Of a DNA stretch of 30,520 bases, positions 6,379 to 14,363 are shown piece by piece. A program made the translations under genes and the position numbers. This DNA is from JBBPXY01 sp038200435 (lineage in GTDB: Bacteria > Actinomycetota > Thermoleophilia > Solirubrobacterales > Solirubrobacteraceae). Within the stretch, counting starts at the first letter, position 1; each line of letters opens with the position of its first letter. The stretch spans positions 1 to 30,520 of the forward strand of contig JBBPXY010000068.1 of the NCBI GenBank assembly GCA_038200435.1. Direction: 5' to 3'. Under the pieces are notes generated by a model. It searched no databases. It saw nothing but the letters and a program-made list of their open reading frames with translations, and was not told where the DNA came from.

Positions 6379-8714
6379 ACCTGGGCGCCTGGGAGGTCGC
6401 ATCAGCGCCGCCCGGCGAGGTGAGCGACCCGGCTCGGCTAGCCGAGCTCGAATGGGCTCCCGCACGGGTACCGGGTCACACCGGCGGGGACGATCGCGAC
6501 TGGTGGTTCCGGGCGCGCTTCAACGCCGAAGCGCCCCGGGACGGCGAGCGGCTGACGCTCTGCTGCGATGGGCTCGCGACGGTCTGTGAGGTCTTCGTCA
6601 ACGGCGCGAGCGTGCTCGCCAGCGAATCGATGTGGGTCGCTCACGAGACCGACATCGGTGGTTTTGTCCGCTCGGGCGAGAACGAGGTGACCATCCGCTG
6701 CCAGGCGCTCGACCCGCTGCTGGCCGAGCCGCGCAAGCCGCGCGCTCGCTGGCGCACGCGCCTCGCGCGCGACGGCAACCTGCGCTGGTGGCGCACGACG
6801 CTGCTCGGGCGCGCGCCGGGCTTTGCTCCTGCCCCGCCACTCGTCGGGCCATGGCGCGCGGTGCGCCTCGAGCGCCGCAGCGGGCCGAGGGTCGACGACC
6901 TCGAGCTACATCCGCACGTCGAGGGCGAGGACGGCGTCCTCACCGTGCGCGGACGGATCACCGGCGGCGAAGCAGCCGAGGTCCGGCTGGCGGGCCAGGC
7001 GGCGCCGCTCGGCCCCGACGGTGCCGAGGTCCGCGTGCCCGGAGCCGCGCACTGGTGGCCGCACACGCACGGCGAGCCGGCGCTGCACGAGGTCGAGGTC
7101 CTCGTCGACGGCGCGATCGTGGCCTCTCGGAGGATCGGTTTCCGCACCCTCGAGACCGGCGACGACCCGCTCGGCGAAGGACTCGCGATCCGCATCAACG
7201 GTGTGAGTGTCTTCGCCCGCGGCGCCGTGTGGACTCCCGTGGCCGCCGATGAGCTGCGGCCCACCCTCGAACGGGTCCGCGACGCCGGCATGAACATGCT
7301 GCGGCTACCTGGGTTCAGCGTCTACGAATCAGCCGAGTTCCACGACCTCTGCGACAAGCTCGGGATCCTCGTCTGGCAGGACTTCATGTTCGCCAACCTC
7401 GACTATCCCGTGCAGGACGACGGATTCCGCGTGACCGTCGAGCACGAGGCGCGGCAGGTCATGGCGGGGGTTGCTTGGCGGCCGAGCTTGACGGTGATCT
7501 GCGGCAACAGCGAGGTCGAGCAGCAGGTGGCGATGCTTGGTCTTGACCCCGCCCTGGGCCGCGGCGAGCTCTTCGGCGAGCTCCTCCCCCGCCTGGTCGC
7601 GGAGTCGGGCGCCGACGCCGCATACGTGCCCTCCGCGCCCTGCGGCGAGGGCCTGCCGATGCGCCCGGGGCGCGGCGTCGCGAACTACTACGGCGTCGGC
7701 GGCTACCGCCGGCCACTCGAGGACGCGCGCCGTGCCGACGTCCGGTTCGCCGCCGAGTGCCTGGCCTTCGCGAACCTGGGCGACGAGGGTCCAGCCGGCC
7801 CGGCAGCCGGCGTGCCGCGTGACGTCGGCAGCAACTGGGACTTCGCCGGCGTGCGCGACTTCTACCTCGGGTTGCTCTACGACGTAGAGCCCGAGGCGCT
7901 GCGGCGCGACGATCCGCAGCGCTACCTCGAGCTCTCGCGACTCGTGACGGGCGAGGTGATGGCCGAGGTCTTCGGCGAATGGCGCCGGGCGCGTTCGCGC
8001 TGCTCGGGGGGCCTCGTGCTGTGGCTGCGCGACCTGCAGGCGGGCGCGGGCTGGGGAGCTCTCGATCACGCCGGCGTCCCGAAGGCGGCCTACTTCCACC
8101 TCAAGCGAGCGCTTGCGCCCGTCGCCGTCTGGAGCACCGACGAGGGGCTGGGCGGCATCGCGGCCCACGTCGCCAACGACCGCCCGGACCCGCTCGAGGC
8201 GATCCTGCGTATTCGCCTCCATCGGGCGGACGGCACACAGGTCGGCGAGGCCGCCGACACCCTCGCTCTCGCGCCGCACGAGACGATCGAACGTGATGTT
8301 GAAGCTCTACTCGGGCGCTTCGCCGATGTCTCGTGGGCCTACCGCTTCGGGCCGCCCGCGCAGGACGCGATAGTTCTCGGCCTCGAAGCCGTCGACGGCG
8401 AGCTGCTCTCCCAATCGGTGCGCTTCCCGACCGGCCGCCCGCTCGAACGGCTTTCGGCGCAAGAGCTCGGCCTCGCCGCCCGCGCGGTGCGACAGAGAGA
8501 CGACGGCGGCGTGTGGCTCACGCTCGCAAGCGAGCGTTTCCTCTACGGCGTACGGGTCGGGGCGGGCGACTGGACGCCGCAGGACGACGCATTCTGCCTG
8601 GCTCCAGGCGAGCGGCGCTCGGTGTGGCTAGCGCCCCGCACCGCTCAAGCTCGACCGGGAGGCGTCGACATCAATGCGGTGAACCTCGACGGGACGCTCC
8701 GTGTCCGTCTCTGA
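6375..8714 (+). CDS. Glycoside hydrolase family 2, beta-mannosidase-like
   Basis: The 779-residue protein has GH2 architecture: a jelly-roll sugar-binding domain (about 1-160, with DWWFRARF and ending at GPWRAVRLE), an Ig-like domain (about 165-265, containing HWWPHTHGEPALHEVEVLVDG), a TIM barrel (about 270-600, with MNMLRLPGFSVYES and ILVWQDFMFANLDYP), and a C-terminal beta region. The acid/base Glu380 is seen in CGNSEVE, and Glu461 in FAAECLAF sits where the nucleophile is expected; LVLWLRDL and GVPKAAYFHLKRAL fit the barrel end of beta-mannosidases. It has no signal peptide, so it should act in the cytoplasm. The GTG start overlaps the DUF1839 stop, and its last 14 bases overlap the next gene. 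A glycosidase inside a carrier-protein operon suggests that the acceptor or product contains a sugar. Substrate is unknown. Confidence 0.82.
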   Translation: MNLGAWEVASAPPGEVSDPARLAELEWAPARVPGHTGGDDRDWWFRARFNAEAPRDGERLTLCCDGLATVCEVFVNGASVLASESMWVAHETDIGGFVRSGENEVTIRCQALDPLLAEPRKPRARWRTRLARDGNLRWWRTTLLGRAPGFAPAPPLVGPWRAVRLERRSGPRVDDLELHPHVEGEDGVLTVRGRITGGEAAEVRLAGQAAPLGPDGAEVRVPGAAHWWPHTHGEPALHEVEVLVDGAIVASRRIGFRTLETGDDPLGEGLAIRINGVSVFARGAVWTPVAADELRPTLERVRDAGMNMLRLPGFSVYESAEFHDLCDKLGILVWQDFMFANLDYPVQDDGFRVTVEHEARQVMAGVAWRPSLTVICGNSEVEQQVAMLGLDPALGRGELFGELLPRLVAESGADAAYVPSAPCGEGLPMRPGRGVANYYGVGGYRRPLEDARRADVRFAAECLAFANLGDEGPAGPAAGVPRDVGSNWDFAGVRDFYLGLLYDVEPEALRRDDPQRYLELSRLVTGEVMAEVFGEWRRARSRCSGGLVLWLRDLQAGAGWGALDHAGVPKAAYFHLKRALAPVAVWSTDEGLGGIAAHVANDRPDPLEAILRIRLHRADGTQVGEAADTLALAPHETIERDVEALLGRFADVSWAYRFGPPAQDAIVLGLEAVDGELLSQSVRFPTGRPLERLSAQELGLAARAVRQRDDGGVWLTLASERFLYGVRVGAGDWTPQDDAFCLAPGERRSVWLAPRTAQARPGGVDINAVNLDGTLRVRL

Positions 8715-10527
8715 GCCCGTGCCTGAGTCAGCCTTCTACCTCGACGCCGAAAACGGGCCTCTCTACGCCCGGTTCCACCAGCCTCCGCCCGACGGGGAGC
8801 GTCGCGACATTGCCGTGCTCATGTGCTCGCCCTTCGGTTACGACGACGTCTGCTCCTACCGCAGCCGGCGCGTGTGGGCCCAGCGCCTCGCCGCCGCCGG
8901 CTACCCCACGCTGCGCTTCGACCTGCCCGGTACGGGAGACAGCGGCCAAGAGGGAACCGCGCCACTCGACAGCTGGGCCGGGGCCGTCGGCGATGCCGCC
9001 GAGTGGCTGCGGAGCGCGGCGTGCAGCGAGCGGATCGTTGCCGTCGGCATCGGGCTGGGAGGGCTGCTGGCGGCCCAGGCCGCCGTCGCCGGTGCGCCGG
9101 TCGACGACCTCGTGATGTGGGCGACGCCGGCGCGCGGCAAGACCGTCGTCCGCGAGCTGCGGGCGATGGCCGCGATGGAATCAAGCGCTCGGGACGCCTC
9201 TGAGCGAGCCGAAGCGGAGGGCCCCGATCAGCTCTCGCGCCGGCCGGACGAGACCGGCGGAGCGATCGAGGTCGGCGGATTCGCACTTTCGCAAGAGGCG
9301 GCCGAAGCGCTCAGCCGGCTCGACCTGTCCACCATGCAGATGCCCGAAGGTGGCGAACGTCGTGCCCTGCTGCTCGGTCGCGACGGCATCTCGGTGGACA
9401 AGCGGCTGGCGCAGTGGCTGAGAGGCGAAGGGGTCGACGTCACCGAAGCGGCCGGCCCCGGCTACGGCGAGATGACCGGCCAGCCGCACGAGGCCACGGC
9501 CCCCGCGGAGGTGATGGCGCACGTCGAACGCTGGCTTGGTGAGCGCTCCGAGGTCGCCCCGACCCCCCCTGACGCCGCGAGCCAAGTGCGCGAGGTCAAG
9601 CTGGCGACAGCATCCGGCCACATCCGCGAGGAGCCGTTCGCCGTTCCGCTCGGCGCCGGGCATCTCGACGGGATCCTCACGCTTCCCGAAGGGCGGCCGG
9701 ATTCCGACCTCTGTGTGGTCTTCTGCAACGTCGGCGCACTAAGGCGCGTCGGGCCCGGTCGCATGTGGGTGCAGGCGGCGCGCCGGTGGGCCGAGCGCGG
9801 CGTGCCCTCGGCACGCATCGACGTCGAGGGCATCGGCGATGCCGACGGCGACGAGCGCCTCTACGCTGATGTCTCGGGGCTCTACACGCCCGAGCTTTCG
9901 ACCCAGGTGGGCGCGGTGCTTGCTCACCTCGCCGAAAAAGGCGTCGGCCAACGGTTCGTGATCGTCGGCATGTGCTCGGGCGCCTACTGGGGCTTTCACT
10001 GCGCCTTGGAGGAGCAGCGCATCGTCGCGGTCGTGATGTACAACCCGCGCGCCCTTATCTGGGACCCGGCGCGTTCAGAGGCCCGCGAAGGCACGCAGAA
10101 GCTGTGGAAGCTCACTCGCCGTTCGCAGTGGCGGCGGCTCCTGCGAGGAGAGGTGCGCCGCGAGAACATGCTCCTCGTGCTGCGCGCCGTCGCGCGGGCC
10201 ACGCCCGGCTTCGTGGTCGCCGCACCCGGACGCATGCTCAGGCGCTGGCGCCAGCGGCGCGCGGGCGGCGACGAGCTCGATCACATCCTCGATCGCCTGC
10301 GTGAACGGCGCCAGCGCGTCGTGCTGGCGTTCTGCTCCGTGGGAGAGCCACTGCTGCACGAGCTGCGCCGCGAACGCGGTCTTCCGCACGCGACCCGCTG
10401 GCCGAACATCGAGATCGAGCTGATCCCGGGGTATGACCACCTGCTGCGCCCCCGGGTCATGCAGGAGGACGGCCACGCGATCCTCGATCGCGCGCTGGAG
10501 CACGAGCTGACCCGCGGCCGCGCCTAG
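8701..10527 (+). CDS. Tandem alpha/beta hydrolase, two fused domains
   Basis: The 608-residue protein holds two alpha/beta hydrolase domains (about 1-285 and 300-605). Domain 1 has PFGYDDVCSYRSRRVWAQRL, GYPTLRFDLPGTGDS and a nucleophile elbow that reads GIGLGG (116-121), where Gly118 replaces the catalytic Ser, so it is probably inactive. Domain 2 has VPSARIDVEGIGDAD and an elbow GMCSGA with Cys425 at the nucleophile position, and PGYDHLLRP supplies the likely catalytic His. A Cys nucleophile is known in dienelactone hydrolases. The tandem arrangement and PFGY start recall hydrolases of exopolysaccharide and exosortase clusters. GTG 8701 overlaps the GH2 gene by 14 bases; it is the last gene of the operon, and its stop lies inside a long hairpin. 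It may cleave or transfer an acyl group from the pathway, but the substrate is unknown. Confidence 0.82.
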   Translation: MSVSEPVPESAFYLDAENGPLYARFHQPPPDGERRDIAVLMCSPFGYDDVCSYRSRRVWAQRLAAAGYPTLRFDLPGTGDSGQEGTAPLDSWAGAVGDAAEWLRSAACSERIVAVGIGLGGLLAAQAAVAGAPVDDLVMWATPARGKTVVRELRAMAAMESSARDASERAEAEGPDQLSRRPDETGGAIEVGGFALSQEAAEALSRLDLSTMQMPEGGERRALLLGRDGISVDKRLAQWLRGEGVDVTEAAGPGYGEMTGQPHEATAPAEVMAHVERWLGERSEVAPTPPDAASQVREVKLATASGHIREEPFAVPLGAGHLDGILTLPEGRPDSDLCVVFCNVGALRRVGPGRMWVQAARRWAERGVPSARIDVEGIGDADGDERLYADVSGLYTPELSTQVGAVLAHLAEKGVGQRFVIVGMCSGAYWGFHCALEEQRIVAVVMYNPRALIWDPARSEAREGTQKLWKLTRRSQWRRLLRGEVRRENMLLVLRAVARATPGFVVAAPGRMLRRWRQRRAGGDELDHILDRLRERRQRVVLAFCSVGEPLLHELRRERGLPHATRWPNIEIELIPGYDHLLRPRVMQEDGHAILDRALEHELTRGRA

Positions 10528-10542
10528 GCGCGAGCCGCGGGT
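10510..10542. terminator. Hairpin ending the carrier-protein operon, probably bidirectional
   Basis: ACCCGCGGC (10510-10518) pairs with GCCGCGGGT (10534-10542), and the interior CGCGCCTAGGCGCG (10519-10532) is itself a perfect palindrome, leaving only one bulged A. The stop codon TAG (10525-10527) lies at the tip. The convergent lipoprotein gene ends at 10570. No T-tract is present, which is common in GC-rich actinobacteria. Confidence 0.7.
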
Positions 10543-10569
10543 GAAGCACGAGCCCGGACCGAGCCTGGC

Positions 10570-11094
10570 TCAGCCGCCGCCGAGCGACGGCGGGACGTGC
10601 TCCTTGATCGTCGCGCCCAGACCCTCGCTGGCGCCGCTGAGGGCACCGACCGCTCCGTCCGCGCCGAGGATCGCGGCCGGGTTCAAGGCTCCGCCCTTCA
10701 GGGACGACGCAAGATCCCCGATCTTCGAACCGAGGCTGCCGACCTTCTGAGCCAGCGGCCGCAGCTTGTCGTCCGAAAGCGCGGCGCGCCTGGACTGGTT
10801 GAGCTCATGGACGATGAAGAGCCCCGCTGCTCCGGCCTTGACGAACGCCTTCTTGCGTCCCGGGGCGCCCTTCTTGAAGGTGCCCGCCTTGAGCGGCTTG
10901 ACGATGTAGCGGTGGAAGGCACCGAACGCGAGGCCAGTGTGAAGAACGAACTTCGTCTTGGCGAAGTGGACGTCGGGGACCTTCTGGGTGGTCACCTTGC
11001 CGTTTGAGCCCGTGGAGGTGACTTCCTTCGTCTTGTTGCCGCAGCCCGCGAGCAAGAGCGCAAACACGGCGACAAGGAGCGTGATCTTCTTCAT
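10570..11094 (-). CDS. Predicted lipoprotein of unknown function
   Basis: The 174-residue product begins MKKITLLVAVFALLLAGCGN, a clear lipoprotein signal peptide with lipobox LAGC and Cys18 as the lipidated residue, so the mature protein should be anchored on the outer face of the membrane. The rest is rich in Lys, Ala and Gly, with a possible second hydrophobic segment (AFVKAGAAGLFIVHEL) and a C-terminal part of repeated Gly-Ser-Leu turns (VGSLGSKIGDLASSLKGG). I do not recognise the family. I chose ATG 11094 because GGAAAGG sits about 7 bases upstream and the signal peptide starts there; an in-frame ATG at 11154 would add 20 residues that look non-coding. It converges on the carrier-protein operon and is divergent from the next methyltransferase. 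Confidence 0.85.
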   Translation of the reverse strand: MKKITLLVAVFALLLAGCGNKTKEVTSTGSNGKVTTQKVPDVHFAKTKFVLHTGLAFGAFHRYIVKPLKAGTFKKGAPGRKKAFVKAGAAGLFIVHELNQSRRAALSDDKLRPLAQKVGSLGSKIGDLASSLKGGALNPAAILGADGAVGALSGASEGLGATIKEHVPPSLGGG

Positions 11095-11203
11095 GTAGCA
11101 GCCTTTCCAATGGGAAGAGAAGGCGCCGTCATACCCGCGTATCGCACTTGGCATGCCGGCGCTCTATTGGGGGCAGGTGAGGAGCGCGCTACGGCCCGTC
11201 CAA

Positions 11204-11209
11204 TATCCT
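11204..11209 (+). promoter_or_regulatory. -10 box of the 11218 methyltransferase operon
   Basis: TATCCT is followed by 8 bases before ATG 11218, so the transcript should begin within one or two bases of the start codon. No clear -35 is visible. This is the same arrangement as upstream of the TetR, ABC transporter and GGDEF genes. Confidence 0.45.
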
Positions 11210-11217
11210 TGGCCGGG

Positions 11218-11985
11218 ATGACGGCCACGGAACCTAGCCACAGCCTCTCCGGTGGGTACGACCCGTCGGCCTACGGACGGGCTGTCGCCGAGGAGTACGA
11301 CTCGCTCTACCGGACGGTTCCGGGGACCACGGAGACGATCTCGGCCCTCGCCGACATGAGCCGGGGCGGACCGATCCTCGAGATGGGCATCGGCACGGGC
11401 CGCCTCGCCCTGCCCCTCGTCGAGCGCGGAATCGAGGTGTCGGGCATCGAGGGCTCTGAGGAGATGGTCGAGCAGCTCCGGGCCAAGCCGGGCGGCGACG
11501 AGATACCCGTCGTGGTGGGCGACTTCGCCGAGGCTCGGGTTCCCGGCGAGTTCGCGGTCGTCGTGCTCGCTCTGCACACCATCTTCGGCTTGCCCTCCCC
11601 CGAGCAGCAGATCCGCTGCTTCGAGAACGCGGCCCGGCACCTGCGGCCCGGCGGCGTGTTCGTCATCGAAGCCCGTGTGCTCGACCCTGCTGACTTCCGC
11701 GGGGGGCAGGCCCTCGAGCCGCGCTTCTCCGATTCCGAGCAGGTCGAGCTTCAGGTGCAGCGCTTCGACGCCGTCACGCAGCGCGTCGAGGTGACCAACG
11801 TCCACCTCTCGAACGCGGGCGTGAAGCTGAACTCCTACGTGAACCAGTACACCACCCCCCGCGAGTTCGACCTCATGGCGCGCATCGCCGGCTTGAGGCT
11901 GCGCGAGCGCTGGGAGGACTGGCTGCACGAGCCGTTCACGGCGCATTCCCGCCGCCACGTCTCAGTTTATGAGCGCCCCGCCTAG
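11218..11985 (+). CDS. Class I SAM-dependent methyltransferase
   Basis: The 255-residue protein has motif I ILEMGIGTGRLALPL at about residue 46, an acidic motif II in VSGIEGSEEMVEQL, motif III in VVVGDFAE, motif IV-like AVVVLALHTIFGLPSPEQQ, and HLRPGGVFVIEARV after strand 5. The C-terminal part (QVQRFDAVTQRVEVTNVHLS) is a beta extension often seen in small-molecule methyltransferases. It is distinct in sequence from the methyltransferase at 1866. Start ATG 11218 is supported by the -10 box and by the family-like SGGYDPSAYGRAVAEEYDSLY just after it. It overlaps the PrmC-like gene by 17 bases and probably begins a four-gene operon ending with the CDGSH gene. Substrate unknown. Confidence 0.85.
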   Translation: MTATEPSHSLSGGYDPSAYGRAVAEEYDSLYRTVPGTTETISALADMSRGGPILEMGIGTGRLALPLVERGIEVSGIEGSEEMVEQLRAKPGGDEIPVVVGDFAEARVPGEFAVVVLALHTIFGLPSPEQQIRCFENAARHLRPGGVFVIEARVLDPADFRGGQALEPRFSDSEQVELQVQRFDAVTQRVEVTNVHLSNAGVKLNSYVNQYTTPREFDLMARIAGLRLRERWEDWLHEPFTAHSRRHVSVYERPA

Positions 11986-12808
11986 CCTCGTCGCGGCGGG
12001 CGCGAGCCGGGCCGAAGCCGAGCGCTGGGCCACTACTACTCTGGCCGAAGCCGGTTGCGAGACCCCGGGCGGCGATGCCGCAGTGCTCGTCGCCGATACC
12101 GCCGGCACGGAGATCGAGCTCACGCCCGAGGCCAGCGAGGCCCTCCGTGAGGCCGTGGCCCGCCGGGCCCGGCGCGAACCGCTCGGCTACGTGCGCGGCC
12201 GCGCGAGCTTCCGGGGACTCGAGCTCGTCGTCGACGAGCGGGTCTTCATCCCCCGGCCCGAGACCGAGCCGCTCGTCGAGGCGGCGCTCGAGATCGCGCC
12301 CGGTGCCCGGGTGCTCGAACCGTGCACGGGCTCGGGGGCCGTAGCGCTCGCGCTCAAGCACGAGCGCCCCGACCTGCACGTGACCGCCAGCGACCGCAGC
12401 GCCGACGCCCTTTCGGTCGCACAGGCCAACGGTGCCCGGCTCGGCCTCGACGTCGAGTGGGTGCAGGCCGACGGCATCGCTGCCGTGCCCGGCGCTCCGT
12501 TTGACGCCGTGGTCTCGAACCCGCCGTACGTGGCCGAAGCCGAATCGGGCGCGGGCACCCTCCCGCCCGAGATCGAGCACCACGAGCCCCCCGAAGCGTT
12601 CTGGGCCGGTCGTGACGGGCTCGACGTGTACTTGCGATTCGCGGGCGAGCTCGACGGCGTCGCCTGGGTGGCCTTCGAGGTGGGAGACGGGCAGGCCGAG
12701 GCCGTCGGGGCGATGCTTGCCGCAGCCGGATTCGGAGAGCCGCGCACGCGCCGCGTGGCTTCGGGGCAAGTACGAGTCGTGATCGCCCAGAGGCCGGCTC
12801 CCGCATGA
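11969..12808 (+). CDS. prmC: PrmC/HemK-type protein glutamine methyltransferase
   Basis: PrmC methylates the Gln of the GGQ motif in release factors. The 279-residue protein has the expected N-terminal helical domain (about 1-75), the linker PLGYVRGRASFRGLELVVDE, FIPRPETEPLVEAAL, motif I VLEPCTGSGAVALAL (the usual Asp-Leu is Glu-Pro), and the catalytic NPPYVAEAE, then LPPEIEHHEPPEAFWAGRDGLD. Normally prmC follows prfA; here it sits between a methyltransferase and a diiron protein/CDGSH pair, so it could be a paralogue with another substrate. I recall related groupings of HemK-like methyltransferase, iron-containing redox enzyme and CDGSH protein in actinobacteria, but cannot verify this here. 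ATG 11969 overlaps the upstream gene; the stop overlaps the next start (ATGA). Confidence 0.8.
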   Translation: MSAPPSLVAAGASRAEAERWATTTLAEAGCETPGGDAAVLVADTAGTEIELTPEASEALREAVARRARREPLGYVRGRASFRGLELVVDERVFIPRPETEPLVEAALEIAPGARVLEPCTGSGAVALALKHERPDLHVTASDRSADALSVAQANGARLGLDVEWVQADGIAAVPGAPFDAVVSNPPYVAEAESGAGTLPPEIEHHEPPEAFWAGRDGLDVYLRFAGELDGVAWVAFEVGDGQAEAVGAMLAAAGFGEPRTRRVASGQVRVVIAQRPAPA

Positions 12809-13845
12809 ACATGCAAATGGACGGCCCCTCCACCACACCGCTTCCGCCTCCGGCCGGTCCGCTGACCGAGGCCTTGTTCGAGCGCCTGCAGCGACCGCCG
12901 CACACGCTCGGCGAGCTGCCCGCGGCCGGGGACGATCCGCTCGGCGGTGACGACCATCACCTTGCGCTCTACGTCTGCTCGGAGCTGGCCTTCCGCGGGT
13001 GGGCCGGCGTCGACTCCGAGTGGGAGTGGGAGCCTTCGCTCATCACGTTGCGACTCGAGCTCGAGCGTGCTTTCGAGGGGGCTGTGCTCGACGCCATCGA
13101 CACCGTTCCCGACGCACGCGAAGGTGACGTGCCGACGCGCCTGCGAACCGCGGTCGAGGCCGACGAATCGCCCTCGGTGGCGCGCTTCCTGGCCCAGCAG
13201 GGCACCGCTGACCAGATACGTGAGCTGCTCGCGCACCGCTCGGCCTACCACCTCAAGGAGGTCGACCCGCATGTCCGCACCATCCCCCGGCTGCCCTACC
13301 GGGCAAAGGCCGCGCTGGTCGAGGTGCTGACCGACGAGTACGGCGGCGGGCGGCCGGAGTACCTGCACGCCGAGCTCTTCCGCAAGGCCATGGACGCCTT
13401 CGGGCTCGACGGCACCGAGAACGCTTACGTCGCCTGCCTGCCCGGCGTGACCCTCGCCACGGTCAACCTGATGACGCTCTTCGGCGCGCATTCTCGCTGG
13501 CGCGGGGCGCTCGTCGGTCACCTGGCCGCGACGGAGATGACCTCCTCGGAAGCCAACCGGCGCTACGCCCGGGCAGTGCGACGGGTTGGCTTCGACTTTC
13601 CCGAAGCGACCCACTTCTTCGACGAGCACGTCGAAGCCGACGCGATCCACGACGTCGTGTGCGTGCACGACCTGGCGGGCGGCCTCGCCGACGCGGAGCC
13701 CGAGCTTGCTGACTCGATCGTCTTCGGCGCGCGCGCGCTGATGCTCGTCGAGGAGCGGCTCGCCCTTCATCTGCTCGGCGCGTGGGAGGCGGAGGCCTCG
13801 TCGTTGAGAGCCCCGCTGCAGACCGTCGCCCCGCTGGCCGCCTAG
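12805..13845 (+). CDS. Heme-oxygenase-like diiron protein (iron-containing redox enzyme family)
   Basis: The 346-residue, mostly helical protein resembles heme-oxygenase-like diiron oxidases. Two regions carry the expected metal ligands: TDEYGGGRPEYLHAELF (about 176-192, with Glu178, Glu185 and His188) and THFFDEHVEADAIHDVV (about 269-285, with Glu274, His275, Glu277 and His282). Members of this superfamily oxidise amino acids, fatty acids or natural-product intermediates using O2; the substrate here is unknown. Start ATG 12805 overlaps the PrmC-like stop (ATGA), and the CDGSH protein starts 11 bases after its stop, so the iron-sulfur protein may supply electrons. The first 40 residues are proline-rich and not conserved-looking. 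An ATG at 12811 is also possible. Confidence 0.8.
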   Translation: MNMQMDGPSTTPLPPPAGPLTEALFERLQRPPHTLGELPAAGDDPLGGDDHHLALYVCSELAFRGWAGVDSEWEWEPSLITLRLELERAFEGAVLDAIDTVPDAREGDVPTRLRTAVEADESPSVARFLAQQGTADQIRELLAHRSAYHLKEVDPHVRTIPRLPYRAKAALVEVLTDEYGGGRPEYLHAELFRKAMDAFGLDGTENAYVACLPGVTLATVNLMTLFGAHSRWRGALVGHLAATEMTSSEANRRYARAVRRVGFDFPEATHFFDEHVEADAIHDVVCVHDLAGGLADAEPELADSIVFGARALMLVEERLALHLLGAWEAEASSLRAPLQTVAPLAA

Positions 13846-13856
13846 TTCCCGCGCAC

Positions 13857-14078
13857 GTGCCGAGCACGGAGATCACCTTCTACCCGGACGGGCCTTGCGT
13901 CGTCCGCGGACCGGTGCGCCTGGTCGACGAGCACGACGAGGAGATCCCGAACCGGCGCAAGACGATCGCGCTGTGCCGATGCGGGCGCTCTCGGCTCATG
14001 CCCTTCTGCGACGCGACCCACCGGGCGGCGGGGTTCGTGACGGGCGAGAAGACCGATCCTGGGTCCGGCGAGCACTAG
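13857..14078 (+). CDS. CDGSH iron-sulfur domain protein
   Basis: The 73-residue protein holds one CDGSH-type 2Fe-2S domain: CRCGRSRLMPFCDATH gives the Cys-x-Cys, Cys and His ligands, with the signature CDGSH replaced by CDATH. Such proteins bind a redox-active, labile 2Fe-2S cluster through three Cys and one His. The N-terminal ITFYPDGPCVVRGPVRLVDE fits the small-CDGSH family. The GTG start at 13857 lies 11 bases after the upstream stop; no ATG is in frame nearby. It is the last gene of the operon, and its stop codon sits at the very edge of an inverted repeat (14078-14120), suggesting that the repeat supplies or disrupts the natural transcript end. Confidence 0.88.
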   Translation: MPSTEITFYPDGPCVVRGPVRLVDEHDEEIPNRRKTIALCRCGRSRLMPFCDATHRAAGFVTGEKTDPGSGEH

Positions 14079-14120
14079 CGTTCGCGTTCGGCCCCGTCCG
14101 GGCGGCATCGCCCGGGCCGA
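14078..14120 (+). repeat. Left arm of a long imperfect inverted repeat, with internal hairpin
   Basis: The arm starts with GCGTTCGCG and contains CGGCCCCGTCCGGGCGG then CATCGCCCGGGCCG; it matches the reverse complement of 14364-14412 over about 40 bases with a 6-base insertion in the right arm. It contains the hairpin CCGGGCG-gcat-CGCCCGG (14098-14115), just after the CDGSH stop, which can act as its terminator. Confidence 0.7.
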
Positions 14121-14363
14121 GCAACGCCGTCCCGGACGCGACCCACCAGCACACTTGTGGCGCTCCGCCCTTTTATCCCAAGGGTCACACCAGCTCGAAG
14201 CCGCACCCAAGGGAGACGCGCTGTGTCCAGGCGCGAACGTGCATTTACCGTGGTCAGGGCACCAGTGCGTGAACGTTCGCGCCGTGGCGAGCCGCCGACC
14301 TGCTGATCCTCAACGCAGCACGCCCCCGTGCCGGACGAACCGTGACGGCTCTCCCGCTTTCGC
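14121..14363. other. Gene-free interior between inverted repeats
   Basis: I see no convincing gene here. It is less GC-rich than its surroundings (for example CCCTTTTATCCCAAGGG at about 14167-14183, itself partly self-complementary) and contains a 10-bp stem, GGCGCGAACG (14230-14239) pairing with CGTTCGCGCC (14274-14283) across 34 bases. It could be a structured RNA or the body of a non-coding mobile element. Neither is established. Confidence 0.4.

Noticed and set aside
12187..13770. Open frame of 527 codons on the minus strand
   Set aside because: It is antisense to the PrmC-like and diiron genes, both well supported; no recognisable motif.
14121..14363. Possible tRNA, RNase P or riboswitch between the inverted repeats
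   Set aside because: I could not form a cloverleaf or match any RNA family core by eye; only isolated stems are seen, so it is left as an unassigned region.
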